Shown piece after piece: positions 31,376 to 40,003 of a stretch of DNA of 64,000 bases. A program made the translations under genes and the position numbers. The notes beneath the pieces are model-generated. The model saw only the letters and a program-made list of their open reading frames with translations, made no database searches and was not told the DNA's origin. Source of the stretch: JBAZQS01 sp041645075 (GTDB taxonomy: Bacteria > Patescibacteriota > Patescibacteriia > 2-01-FULL-39-33); assembly GCA_041645075.1 (NCBI GenBank), contig JBAZQS010000002.1, forward strand, positions 15,408 to 79,407, in the 5' to 3' direction. The stretch's first letter is position 1; each line of letters starts with the position of its first letter.

Positions 31376-34300
31376 ATGAGCAACAACTTGGAAAATTTAA
31401 ATAGCGAACAGCAACAAGCGGTTATCCACGACGATGGACCGCTTTTAATCGTGGCTGGCGCCGGCACGGGCAAAACCACGGTGATTACCCAACGCATTTC
31501 ATATTTGATTAATGAAAAAAAATGCCGGCCCGAGGAAATTTTGGCTTTAACTTTCACGGATAAGGCCGCCGGAGAAATGGAGGAAAGGGTGGATCGCCTC
31601 TTGCCTTACGGCTATGTGGATTTATGGATTTCCACCTTTCATGCTTTTGCCGAACGCATTTTGAAAGACCATGGTTTGGAAATCGGCCTGCCCAATGATT
31701 TTAAACTACTCTCCGCGACCCAGCAATGGCTGATTGTCCGCCAGAATTTAGATAAATTCAATCTTGACTATTATCGTCCGCTTGGCAATCCCACTAAATT
31801 TATTCACGCTTTAATAAAACATTTTTCCCGCGCCAAAGATGAAAATATCAGCGCCCAAGATTATCTTAAATATGTGGAGGATTTAAAAATGAATTCTGAC
31901 TCGGCCGAATACGTCAGAACCATTATTGACGAAGAAACCGCTAACCAACTTTCTAAAAAAGAATTAAAAGAGGTTTTGGCGCATGAAATTTTAAAACAGG
32001 AAGAAGTGGCTAATGCCTATCATATTTATCAGCAGTTGTTATTGGATAATAATGCTTTGGATTTCGGTGATTTGATAAATTATTGCCTCAAATTATTCAG
32101 CGAAAGAAAAAATCTGCTCGCCAAATACCGCAGTCAATTCAAATATATTTTGGTAGACGAATTTCAGGATGTTAATTATGCCCAATATGAATTAGTAAAA
32201 ATCATCGGAGCTCCTAAAAATAATATTACCGTTGTTGGAGATGATGATCAATCAATCTATCGGTTCCGCGGGGCATCCATTGCCAATATTTTACAGTTCA
32301 AAGATGATTACCCGAATCTTAAAGAAATATTTTTGACCGCCAATTACCGCAGCCGGCAGAATATTCTGGACCTGTCTTATAAATTCATTCAGCAGAATAA
32401 TCCTTATCGGCTGGAAGTGAAATTAGCCAAAGATAAAAAATTATGCAAAGTATTAAGAGCCGAACAAGAGGGAATAGCCGAGATATCGCATCTGCACGGC
32501 CACGCTTTGGCCGACGAAGTTAAAATTACGGTGGAAAAAATAATTGAACTGTATAATAAAAGTAAAAACACAAATTGGTCTGATTTTGCGATTTTGGTGC
32601 GTGCCAATGCCAGCGCCAACAATTTTATTTACGCGCTTGAGCGGGCCGATATCCCGTATAATTTTGTGGCTTCCCGGGGGCTTTACGCCAAAAACGTGGT
32701 CTTGGATATTTTGGCGTATTTAAAATTATTGGATAATTATCATGAGAGTTCGGCCATGTATCGGATATTATCTTTGCCGATTTGGGGCTTTGACGCCCGC
32801 GACATTATCAATCTTAATTATTGGTCCAAGCGCAAGGGCTGGTCTGTTTATGAATCTATGAAGCAAACCGCAATTTTAAATAATATTTCTCATGAAGGCA
32901 AAAAACGTTTTGAGCAAATTTTAGGCCTGATTGACCGCCACGGCCAGATGATCCGAGAAAACAAAAATACCACGGAAATTATCCAGGCCTTTCTGATTGA
33001 TACGGGCTATCTGAAAAATTTAACCGCCATAGACAATCAAATTCATAGAGAGCAATTAAATTATCTAAATCAATTTTATAAAAAAGTTCAGGAATTTGAA
33101 TTGGAAACCGACGAAAAAGGCGTAAGAAATTTTTTGGCCTTAATCGGACTGGAGCTTGAATCGGGCGAAGAGGGAACATTGAAACAAAACCTGGAAGAGG
33201 AGGGGCCGGATGCGGTCAAAATCATGACCGTGCACGCGGCCAAGGGACTGGAATTTAAATATGTTTTTATTGTTAACTTGGTAGATAAAAAATTTCCTTC
33301 CGTGAGCCAGTCCGAGCCCATTGAGTTGCCGGAAAAATTAATTAAGGAGATTACGGCCGAGGGCGATATCCATTTGCAGGAGGAAAGGCGATTATTTTAT
33401 GTGGGTATGACCAGAGCCAAGGAAGGCCTGTATTTTACTTCGGCCGATGATTACGGCGGGAACAGAAAGAAAAAACTATCCAGATTTTTAATTGAGCTGT
33501 CAGAGGCGGGTTTGGAATTATCTTCCTCCGAATCCCCCCTCCCCTTTACAAGGGGAGGGTTGGGGAGGGGTCTTGTTGGTGAAGATAAATTAGACACGCC
33601 AAATAAAAAGAAAGAGATAATTGAAAATTTACTCCCGGCTACTTTTTCTTTCAGCCAGATCAGGGCTTTTGAAAGTTGCCCCTATCAATATCGTTTTGCT
33701 TATATTTTAAAAGTCCCGACCAAGGGCAACCCCCAATTTTCTTTCGGCAAGACCATCCACTCAACATTGCAGAAATATTTCCAATTGGCTAATTTGCGAA
33801 AAATGAGCCGGCAGAAGAATTTATTCGGCGATGAAACGGCGTCAAAAATTCCCACCGGCGAAGAATTATTAAAAATTTATGAGACGTCGTTTATTGACGA
33901 TTGGTATCCGGACCGCAAAACCAAAGAGCAATATTTTGAAAAAGGGAAAAAAGCGCTTAAAGAGTTTTATGAAAAACACAAAGATAATTTGCCCGAGGTT
34001 AAATTTTTGGAATACCCGTTTAATTTGAAAATTAAAAATGACGCGGTTTATGCTTTTTTTGGCGTGATTGACCGGGTAGATAAGACAAATGAGGGGATAA
34101 GGATTGTTGATTACAAAACCGGCCGAGTAAAAAATAAATTAGAGCCGGAAGATAAGGAACAGCTTTTAATCTATCAATTAGCCGCCCAGGAAGTGATGAA
34201 AGAAAAGGTTAAAGAATTAATTTTTTATTATATTGAAGAAAATAAAGAAATGGCATTTTTGGGGACGGACAAAGAGTTGGATAAGTTAAAGAAAAAAATT

Positions 34301-34402
34301 ATCGCTATCATAGAGGAAATTAAAAAGGGAAGTTTTCCGCCCAAACCGGGAAATATCTGCCAGTGGTGCGATTTTAATTCCATTTGCGAGTTTAAGGGAT
34401 AG
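31376..34402 (+). CDS. UvrD/Rep-type helicase with C-terminal RecB-like Fe-S nuclease
   Basis: 1008 aa. Helicase motif I AGAGTGKTTV (about 27-36), Ia LTFTDKAAGEM, II VDEFQDVN, III GDDDQSIYRFRGA, IV TANYRS, V TVHAAKGLEFKYVFI, VI RLFYVGMTRAKEGL. From about 755 a PD-(D/E)XK domain follows: FSFSQIRAFESCPYQYRF, GVIDRVDKTNEGIRIVDYKTGRVK, and a terminal C-x2-C-x5-C (C995, C998, C1004) that with C764 can hold an iron-sulfur cluster, as in AddAB/AdnAB. It probably replaces RecBCD/AddAB in end resection. Residues about 720-736 are encoded by a GC-rich palindrome inserted in frame. Confidence 0.9.
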   Translation: MSNNLENLNSEQQQAVIHDDGPLLIVAGAGTGKTTVITQRISYLINEKKCRPEEILALTFTDKAAGEMEERVDRLLPYGYVDLWISTFHAFAERILKDHGLEIGLPNDFKLLSATQQWLIVRQNLDKFNLDYYRPLGNPTKFIHALIKHFSRAKDENISAQDYLKYVEDLKMNSDSAEYVRTIIDEETANQLSKKELKEVLAHEILKQEEVANAYHIYQQLLLDNNALDFGDLINYCLKLFSERKNLLAKYRSQFKYILVDEFQDVNYAQYELVKIIGAPKNNITVVGDDDQSIYRFRGASIANILQFKDDYPNLKEIFLTANYRSRQNILDLSYKFIQQNNPYRLEVKLAKDKKLCKVLRAEQEGIAEISHLHGHALADEVKITVEKIIELYNKSKNTNWSDFAILVRANASANNFIYALERADIPYNFVASRGLYAKNVVLDILAYLKLLDNYHESSAMYRILSLPIWGFDARDIINLNYWSKRKGWSVYESMKQTAILNNISHEGKKRFEQILGLIDRHGQMIRENKNTTEIIQAFLIDTGYLKNLTAIDNQIHREQLNYLNQFYKKVQEFELETDEKGVRNFLALIGLELESGEEGTLKQNLEEEGPDAVKIMTVHAAKGLEFKYVFIVNLVDKKFPSVSQSEPIELPEKLIKEITAEGDIHLQEERRLFYVGMTRAKEGLYFTSADDYGGNRKKKLSRFLIELSEAGLELSSSESPLPFTRGGLGRGLVGEDKLDTPNKKKEIIENLLPATFSFSQIRAFESCPYQYRFAYILKVPTKGNPQFSFGKTIHSTLQKYFQLANLRKMSRQKNLFGDETASKIPTGEELLKIYETSFIDDWYPDRKTKEQYFEKGKKALKEFYEKHKDNLPEVKFLEYPFNLKIKNDAVYAFFGVIDRVDKTNEGIRIVDYKTGRVKNKLEPEDKEQLLIYQLAAQEVMKEKVKELIFYYIEENKEMAFLGTDKELDKLKKKIIAIIEEIKKGSFPPKPGNICQWCDFNSICEFKG
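33533..33571. repeat. in-frame palindromic insertion in the helicase gene
   Basis: A C-run/G-run palindrome (CCCCTCCCCTT ... AAGGGGAGGG, followed by TTGGGGAGGGG) encodes SPLPFTRGGLGRGL between the helicase and nuclease parts. Composition differs sharply from both sides. Confidence 0.7.
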
Positions 34403-34522
34403 CTTGTAGGAATTAGCTTGTAGCTGGTAGTTTTATAAATAAAAAAATATAAATAGCCGATTTTTGGCTATTTTATTTTGGCCAAATTTAGAGTAAATAA
34501 TCATTAAAACTTTTTGGTGGTC

Positions 34523-34551
34523 TTGACAATTTTAGCCACATGTGCTATAAT
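34523..34551 (+). promoter_or_regulatory. perfect consensus promoter
   Basis: TTGACA, 17 bases, TATAAT: the strongest match in the window. It drives the structured leader and the 48-aa membrane peptide. Confidence 0.85.
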
Positions 34552-34593
34552 GGACATATTAAGAATAAATCAGGACATTACAATATTTGAAGT

Positions 34594-34644
34594 TCCTCAC
34601 TAGGGCGGTAGTCCAGTATTCTGGGTTTATCGCCGTAGTGAGGA
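34594..34644 (+). promoter_or_regulatory. structured 5' leader hairpin
   Basis: TCCTCACTA pairs with TAGTGAGGA; inside lie GGCG/CGCC and CCAG/CTGG. The four stacked helices give a 51-base irregular hairpin 40 bases before the SD. The sequence AGGACATTACAATATTTG flanks it (34572) and recurs at 34920. Confidence 0.6.
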
Positions 34645-34685
34645 CATTTAAAGCAAAATCCAAAGTATCTTGAAAGGAGATTCTA

Positions 34686-34832
34686 ATGAGAATGAAAATC
34701 CGAAAGCCAATGGGAACCGTTGTCCTGCTGGTGGCTCTCGCCATCTTCAACTTCTGTGCGGCAAGTTGGATGGGAGTCGCGAGCGGACTGCTCCTGCTGT
34801 CGCTCGTGCTCTACATCTACAGGACTCATTGA
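34686..34832 (+). CDS. small membrane protein, 48 aa
   Basis: Product begins MRMKIRKPMGTVVLLVALAI and continues with two hydrophobic segments (about 10-26 and 29-44), ending LYIYRTH. AAAGGAG lies seven bases before the start. Codons are GC-rich (many CTG, CTC, GCG), unlike the AT-rich surroundings. It is expressed from the consensus promoter at 34523. The double-helix layout recalls small holin- or toxin-like peptides, but this is not a family I recognise. Confidence 0.65.
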   Translation: MRMKIRKPMGTVVLLVALAIFNFCAASWMGVASGLLLLSLVLYIYRTH

Positions 34833-34836
34833 GTAG

Positions 34837-34878
34837 GGGAGCGTCTGAGGTGAAAAACACCAAAAGACGCTCTCCCAC
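34837..34878 (+). other. hairpin after the 48-aa gene
   Basis: GGGAGCGTCT pairs with AGACGCTCTCCC; an inner GGTG/CACC extends it. No T-run follows. A second hairpin AAAAC-ATTTTGC/GCAAAAT-GTTTT follows at about 34878-34917. Confidence 0.55.
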
Positions 34879-34919
34879 AAAACCATTTTGCGAATTTAGA
34901 TTGGCAAAATAGTTTTGGA

Positions 34920-35110
34920 GAGGACATTACAATATTTGGAGCCATAATTTAGAGGAGGGGGAGAGTATTAGCGCCAATCTATCTAAAAGGATTCTTATTG
35001 GGTTTACTCAATATCAATCCTTTATAAAATAGCGGCGCCTGCCGCTCTCGGTAAATTTCAGGTCACAAACAATTTATTGTAAGGACCGGAAGAAATTTAA
35101 CCATCCTCTA
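34920..35110 (+). other. structured region downstream of the 48-aa gene, no gene seen
   Basis: Hairpins AAAGGATT/AATCCTTT (34986-35023, with inner ATTG/CAAT), AGCGGC/GCCGCT (about 35032-35045) and GGTC/GACC enclosing CAAT/ATTG (about 35062-35090) follow one another, and the repeat AGGACATTACAATATTTG opens it. No open frame with a start signal. It may be the 3' part of the same transcript or a separate RNA. Confidence 0.4.
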
Positions 35111-35229
35111 TATTATCGCTCTAAATGTTGTATGTTTTTTCCCTTCTTGATGATGGCCATTAACCTGCCTCGGCCACTTACTTCCACCCTCCTAAATCCC
35201 CGCCCCGACGTCACGTCTGGGCACTTCCC

Positions 35230-35304
35230 ACCGTCTCGCGAGAGCGAGACACAAAAGCGAGTAGAGAATTTTATAAAGAAATTTGAAGCTCGCTTTTTTC
35301 TTTG
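35230..35304 (+). terminator. palindrome and terminator before repeat E
   Basis: GTCTCGC/GCGAGAC palindrome, then AAGCGAG (about 35264) pairing with CTCGCTT and TTTTT at 35298-35304. Likely end of the transcripts started at 34523. A CCCCGACGT-type palindrome lies at 35203-35221. Confidence 0.5.
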
Positions 35305-35306
35305 GT

Positions 35307-35397
35307 ATTGTCATTGCGAGAAGGCGTACTCGCCGACGAAGCAATCTAAATTTAAAAACAAGATTGCTTCGTTGGATTACCTCCTCGCAATGACAAT
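35307..35397. repeat. repeat E: 91-bp inverted repeat of the widespread GTCATTGCGAG type
   Basis: Arms ATTGTCATTGCGAG and CTCGCAATGACAAT are exact inverses; GACGAAGCAATCT/AGATTGCTTCGT form the inner stem around a short AT loop. Elements with this arm sequence occur in many unrelated bacterial genomes. Confidence 0.85.
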
Positions 35398-35462
35398 TCG
35401 ACGGGGCGCAATGACAAAAAAAATATTTTTCAACAGCCAAGCCCTTGACAAGCGATTATTTA

Positions 35463-35491
35463 TTGTTTTTGGTTTTATTTGGTGCTATAAT
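35463..35491 (+). promoter_or_regulatory. promoter of the hairpin small RNA
   Basis: TTGTTT, 17 bases, TATAAT. A TTGACA further upstream (35445) is too far to pair with this -10. Confidence 0.6.
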
Positions 35492-35497
35492 CTTGGG

Positions 35498-35632
35498 AAG
35501 GGAAGGACTTCACATTGGAATATTATAATTGCGCTTTCCTAAATGCTATTTAGGATAATTGCTTTAGCGCAATTTCTCAATATTCTAATTCGTCCCTCTC
35601 CAGATCCCGCCCACTGGGCGGGATCTTTTATT
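35498..35632 (+). ncRNA. small RNA forming one long interrupted hairpin
   Basis: From the inside out: CCTAAAT/ATTTAGG with loop GCT; ATTGCGCT/AGCGCAAT; GAATATT/AATATTC; then an open bubble; then AGGGA/TCCCT plus GG/CC as the closing stem. The transcript ends in an 11-bp terminator hairpin. About 105 nt of rod-like structure with a large internal bubble resembles 6S RNA in outline, but it is shorter and no conserved 6S sequence can be pointed to. Confidence 0.55.
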
Positions 35633-35633
35633 T
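35602..35633 (+). terminator. terminator of the hairpin small RNA
   Basis: AGATCCCGCCC/GGGCGGGATCT stem, loop ACT, then TTTATTTA. Confidence 0.85.
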
Positions 35634-35672
35634 ATGATATAATAAAACATATAAAACATTAAAAAGTAAAAT

Positions 35673-36053
35673 ATGACCCTCAAACAATTAATGATTATAA
35701 TGTTCTTTGCCACGATGATTTGCTGGGCGATTTGGGTCGCGGTTCTGTTTCAAATAGATCCAAATGAGAGCGGCATCACTGGCTTTTTTATGTTTTATGC
35801 CAGTTTATTTTTTGCGCTTTTGGGAAGTTTTTTTCTGGCCAGTTTCGGCTGGAGAAAACTCTTCAGCAAATTCGTGATGGATTACAAAATAGTCGCCACC
35901 TCATTCAGGCAATCCATATTCTTCGCCCTCTTGGTGGTTGGCATTTTATTATTGCAAAGCAAGGACTTATTGACCTGGTGGAATATCATTTTAATAATCG
36001 CGGCCTTGACCATAATTGAAAGTTTATTTTTAAGCGCCAGAAGGCAGATCTGA
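35673..36053 (+). CDS. four-helix membrane protein, function unknown
   Basis: 126 aa with four hydrophobic segments (about 5-27, 38-58, 75-97, 100-120) and few charged residues. An extended -10 (TGATATAAT, 35636-35644) lies just upstream. It ends one base before pheS and is probably co-transcribed with it. I do not recognise the family; no function is proposed. Confidence 0.7.
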   Translation: MTLKQLMIIMFFATMICWAIWVAVLFQIDPNESGITGFFMFYASLFFALLGSFFLASFGWRKLFSKFVMDYKIVATSFRQSIFFALLVVGILLLQSKDLLTWWNIILIIAALTIIESLFLSARRQI

Positions 36054-36054
36054 T

Positions 36055-37089
36055 ATGGAGAAAAAATTAAATAAATTAAAAGAAGGTTTTTCTAAGGCCA
36101 TGGAGCAGATAAAAACATTAGCCGAACTGGAAGAATTGGAAAATAAATTTTTGAGCCGAAAAAACGGGGCTTTGACCTTGCTTTTAAAAGAGCTGAAGGA
36201 CTTGTCCAAAGAAGAAGTGGCTGCTGTTGGCAAATTAGCCAATGAAGTTAAAAATTATATAAACGAACAAATCGCTTTGTTTAATAATAAATTAAGCGGC
36301 CGGAAAAACGGCGGCGTGGCTTTTGATATTACCTTGCCGGGCCAGCCGCCGGCACTTGGCCATCTTCATTTGGTCACTCAAGCAATCCGAGAAATTTCTT
36401 CCATATTTGAAAAAATCGGTTTTGAGCGCGTAAGGTATCCGGAAGTTGAATGGGATTATTATGCTTTTGAATCCTTAAATATGCCTCTAGACCATCCGGC
36501 CAGAGACGAATGGGAGACATTTTTTATTGACCGCCAACCTATAAACAAAAAATACGGCCAGCGGATTTTAACGCCCCATACCTCATCCGGCCAAGTGCGA
36601 GAAATGGAAAAGGGCAAACTGCCGATCAGGATGATGAATATTTCCAAATGCTATCGCCGGCAAATGGATGTTTCTCATGTTCCGATGTTTCATCAATTTG
36701 AGGGCTTGGTCATTGATAAGGATATTAATATTACGCATTTAAAAGGGACGATAGAATATTTTGTAAAACAGTTTTTCGGGCCGGACCGGGAAATCCGCTT
36801 GCGCCCGCACCATTTTCAGTTTACCGAACCGAGTTTTGAAATTGATGTCAGTTGCGGTGTTTGCGGCGGCAAGGGCTGTAAAATGTGCAAAGAGGGCTGG
36901 CTTGAATTGGCCGGTTCGGGTATGGTGCATCCCAATGTTTTGAAAGCCGGCGGCGTTGACCCGACCAAATACAGCGGCTTTGCCTTCGGCTGGGGCGTGG
37001 AAAGATGCTATCTAATGAAATCCGGACTTAATATTGATGATATTCGGTTGATGTATAAAAATGATTTGCGATTTTTACAGCAATTTTGA
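36055..37089 (+). CDS. pheS: phenylalanine-tRNA ligase alpha subunit
   Basis: 344 aa. N-terminal coiled coil (about 1-85), class II motif region with DHPARDEWETFF, LTPHTSSGQVREM, and a C-terminal FAFGWGVERCYLMKSGLNIDDIR. A Cys-rich insert CGVCGGKGCKMC (about 262-273) is present, as in many bacterial PheS. It forms an alpha2-beta2 enzyme with PheT, encoded 46 bases downstream. Confidence 0.97.
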   Translation: MEKKLNKLKEGFSKAMEQIKTLAELEELENKFLSRKNGALTLLLKELKDLSKEEVAAVGKLANEVKNYINEQIALFNNKLSGRKNGGVAFDITLPGQPPALGHLHLVTQAIREISSIFEKIGFERVRYPEVEWDYYAFESLNMPLDHPARDEWETFFIDRQPINKKYGQRILTPHTSSGQVREMEKGKLPIRMMNISKCYRRQMDVSHVPMFHQFEGLVIDKDINITHLKGTIEYFVKQFFGPDREIRLRPHHFQFTEPSFEIDVSCGVCGGKGCKMCKEGWLELAGSGMVHPNVLKAGGVDPTKYSGFAFGWGVERCYLMKSGLNIDDIRLMYKNDLRFLQQF

Positions 37090-37135
37090 TTTTTTCCTCC
37101 CCCGTAATTCGTAATTTGAAATTCGTAATTAAAAT

Positions 37136-39496
37136 ATGAACCTAAATATTTCCTACAACTGGCTCAAAGAATACCTCGCCACAAAAAAATCAGCTCACGA
37201 ATTCGCCAAGGAAATTTCCTTATGCGGACCGTCCGTGGATTTTATTACCGAAAAAAAAGTAAACTTTGAAAAAGTGGTAGTTGGTCAAATTTTAGAATTA
37301 GAAAGACATCCGGACGCTAATAAATTAAATGTTTGTAAGGTAAATATCGGCAAAGAAATATTAACTATTATCTGCGGGGCGCCAAATATAAAGATCGGTC
37401 AAAAAGTGCCGGTGGTTTTGGTTGGCGGCAAAGTGGGGGATATACAAGTTACCAAGGCAAAAATCAGGGGCAGGGAAAGCTTTGGCATGATGTGCTCGCA
37501 AAAAGAATTGGGTATAAGCGATGAACATGCCGGCATTTATATTTTGCCGGATTATGTGGAAATTGGTTTGCCCTTGGAAAAAATAATTCCCCTGCAGGAT
37601 TATATTTTTGATTTGGAAATTACTTCTAATCGCCCCGACGCCATGAGCATAATCGGCGTGGCTAGAGAGGCCTCGGCCATTATGGCGGAAAAATTTTTAT
37701 ACAAAGAGCCAACACCAAATTTAAAAATTTATAAAAACGTTAAGCTATCTGTCTCCATTAAAGAGCCAAGCCATTGTCCCAGATATCAGGCCGTGGTCAT
37801 GACTGATATTAAGGTTGACTCTTCGCCCCTTTGGGTCCAGCAAAGATTGCTTTCGGCCGGACTTCGGCCGATAAATAATCTGGTAGATATTACTAATTAT
37901 ATTTTACTTGAATTCGGCCAGCCAATACATGTTTTTGATTATGAAAAACTGCAAGGCCGGGAAATTATTGTCCGTTTAGCCAAAAAAGGTGAAAAAATAT
38001 TGGCGCTTGACGGCAAAATATACGAGTTAAATCCGGAAAATTTAGTAATTGCTGATTCTAAAAATCCGGTAGCGGTGGCGGGGGTTATGGGTGGCGAGTC
38101 CTCGGCGGCTCATAGTGAAACAAAAATCATTGTTTTTGAAGCCGCCAATTTTGACCCGGTTTCTGTTCGCAAAACCGCCAGGGTCTTAAATTTACATTCG
38201 GATAGTTCAAATTTATTTGAAAAGGATTTAAGCCCGGAAGGAACGTATCCCGCCTTATTAAGAGCCATAGAATTGACCGGGGAATTGGCGGGCGGAAAAT
38301 TGGCTTCAAAAATTTTTGATGTAAAGAATTATAAAGAAAAAAAGAGGGAAATTAAATTAGCCGTGGAAAATGTAAATAAAATTCTTGGCATTGAGCTTAA
38401 AAAAGACAAAGTGAAAAGCATTTTAGAGGGTCTGGGGTTTAAGGTATCAGAAAGCGCCAAAATAATGGCGGTAAGCGTTCCTTGGTGGCGGGATAAAGAC
38501 ATTGAAGGCGAACACGATTTAATTGAAGAGGTGGCCAGAATTTACGGCTATCATAAACTGCCGTCTCATTTGCCAGCCGGGGAAATTCCGATTAATTATT
38601 CCGCGGGAAAAGAATTTTTAATAGAAGACAAGACAAAAGATATTTTAGCGGGTTTGGGCTTTGCCGAAAATTATAATTATTCATTTATTTCCGAGAAGCT
38701 AATCAAAAATTGCTTATTAAATATTAACGACCATATAAAAATTTCCAATCCGTTGAATTTGGATTTTGAATATATGCGAACCACGCTTATTGCCGGCATA
38801 TTGCAAGCCGTTGAGGAAAACGAAAGTAATTTTGAAAAAATAAAAATATTTGAATTGAGCGGAGTTTATATTAAAAAAGAAAATGATTTGCCCGATGAAA
38901 CAATGAATTTATGCTTGGTACTGGCTGGAAGCAATAAAGAGGAGGCTTATTTTGAATTGAAGGGCGCCTTAATTGGCTTGTTTAAGAGATTGAATATTGC
39001 GGATTATGATTTTAAGGCGGTTGAGGGTGGCGGATATTGGCAAAAAAATCAGGTCTTAGAGATAAAGGCGGGGGGCAACTCGGTGGGCAAGATTGGCTCA
39101 ATCAACCAAGAAATTTTATATTTATTTGGCCTAAAAAAATCCGTGGCGGCCGCGGAAATTGATTTTGCCAAATTAATGGCGGCCATTAAAACCAGTCCAA
39201 CTTATACGCCGTTACCAAAATTTCCGGGCCTCGATTTGGATTTATCAATGGAAATAGACCAGAGCGTTCCTTATGCTGATATAGTAAGCTCGGTCAAGGA
39301 ATTAGACCCGTTGATTAAGGATATTTTATTTTTATCACAATACCGGGGCGAGAAAGTGGCCGACGGGAAAAAGGCGGTGGCCATAAGAGTTGTTTATTTA
39401 GACGAAAATAAAACCTTAAAATTGGAAGAAGCGCAAAGTATTCACCATCGGGTTGTGGAAGAATTGAAAAAGAGGTATAATATAAAAGTAAGATAA
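37136..39496 (+). CDS. pheT: phenylalanine-tRNA ligase beta subunit
   Basis: 786 aa. It starts MNLNISYNWLKEYL; an EMAP-type tRNA-binding domain (about 40-150), the B3/B4 editing domain, the B5 domain and a C-terminal anticodon-binding FDX-ACB domain ending HHRVVEELKKRYNIKVR follow in the standard order. AT-rich leader without SD. Confidence 0.97.
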   Translation: MNLNISYNWLKEYLATKKSAHEFAKEISLCGPSVDFITEKKVNFEKVVVGQILELERHPDANKLNVCKVNIGKEILTIICGAPNIKIGQKVPVVLVGGKVGDIQVTKAKIRGRESFGMMCSQKELGISDEHAGIYILPDYVEIGLPLEKIIPLQDYIFDLEITSNRPDAMSIIGVAREASAIMAEKFLYKEPTPNLKIYKNVKLSVSIKEPSHCPRYQAVVMTDIKVDSSPLWVQQRLLSAGLRPINNLVDITNYILLEFGQPIHVFDYEKLQGREIIVRLAKKGEKILALDGKIYELNPENLVIADSKNPVAVAGVMGGESSAAHSETKIIVFEAANFDPVSVRKTARVLNLHSDSSNLFEKDLSPEGTYPALLRAIELTGELAGGKLASKIFDVKNYKEKKREIKLAVENVNKILGIELKKDKVKSILEGLGFKVSESAKIMAVSVPWWRDKDIEGEHDLIEEVARIYGYHKLPSHLPAGEIPINYSAGKEFLIEDKTKDILAGLGFAENYNYSFISEKLIKNCLLNINDHIKISNPLNLDFEYMRTTLIAGILQAVEENESNFEKIKIFELSGVYIKKENDLPDETMNLCLVLAGSNKEEAYFELKGALIGLFKRLNIADYDFKAVEGGGYWQKNQVLEIKAGGNSVGKIGSINQEILYLFGLKKSVAAAEIDFAKLMAAIKTSPTYTPLPKFPGLDLDLSMEIDQSVPYADIVSSVKELDPLIKDILFLSQYRGEKVADGKKAVAIRVVYLDENKTLKLEEAQSIHHRVVEELKKRYNIKVR

Positions 39497-39591
39497 AGTT
39501 GGTAAGTTTATAAGTTTTAAGTTGCTAAGGTAAGTTTTTTAATTTAGCAAACTCTAAACTTATTAACTTAGTAACCTATTAACTTAATCCT

Positions 39592-39891
39592 ATGTTTGAA
39601 TCATCAAAAGACATTTTATGGATCGTTTTGGCGTTTGTCATACTTTGGATCGGCGTGTTTGCGGGCTGGGGCGCTTATTATGTGGCCATGATTTTGCGCG
39701 ATGTCTACCGGATTACCGGCAGTTTGCGCCGGAAAATTGAGTTAATTGACCAAATTTTAAAAACCATAAAGGAGAAAACCGAAAAAACCGCCAATTATGT
39801 GCCACCCTTAATTGAGGGCGTCAGCAAGATAGTAGAGCATTTTATGGAGAAAAAGAGGGTAAAGGAGAAAAAGAAAAAGGCCAAAGATTAG
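39592..39891 (+). CDS. small single-helix membrane protein
   Basis: 99 aa. One N-terminal membrane helix (about 9-34), an amphipathic helix (VYRITGSLRRKIELIDQILKTIKEKTEKT), and a Lys-rich tail. The pattern resembles the DUF948-like or accessory membrane proteins often seen near tRNA-synthetase genes in Patescibacteria. Function unknown; a terminator follows at once. Confidence 0.65.
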   Translation: MFESSKDILWIVLAFVILWIGVFAGWGAYYVAMILRDVYRITGSLRRKIELIDQILKTIKEKTEKTANYVPPLIEGVSKIVEHFMEKKRVKEKKKKAKD

Positions 39892-39900
39892 AAAGAATCA

Positions 39901-39936
39901 ATCCCCCCGCCTCTCGCGAGAGACGGGGGGATTTTT
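39901..39936 (+). terminator. terminator before lysS
   Basis: ATCCCCCCG pairs with CGGGGGGAT around a self-complementary CTCTCGCGAGAG, then TTTTTAAG. Confidence 0.85.
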
Positions 39937-40003
39937 AAGTACTTGTAAAAAGTATTACAATTTAGTAAAATAAAACCATTACAATGACCTTATTTTTATA
40001 ATT

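Noticed and set aside
35132..35542. 136-codon plus-strand frame over repeat E and the small RNA
   Set aside because: It spans a palindrome, a terminator, an inverted repeat and a promoter; the composition is not protein-like.
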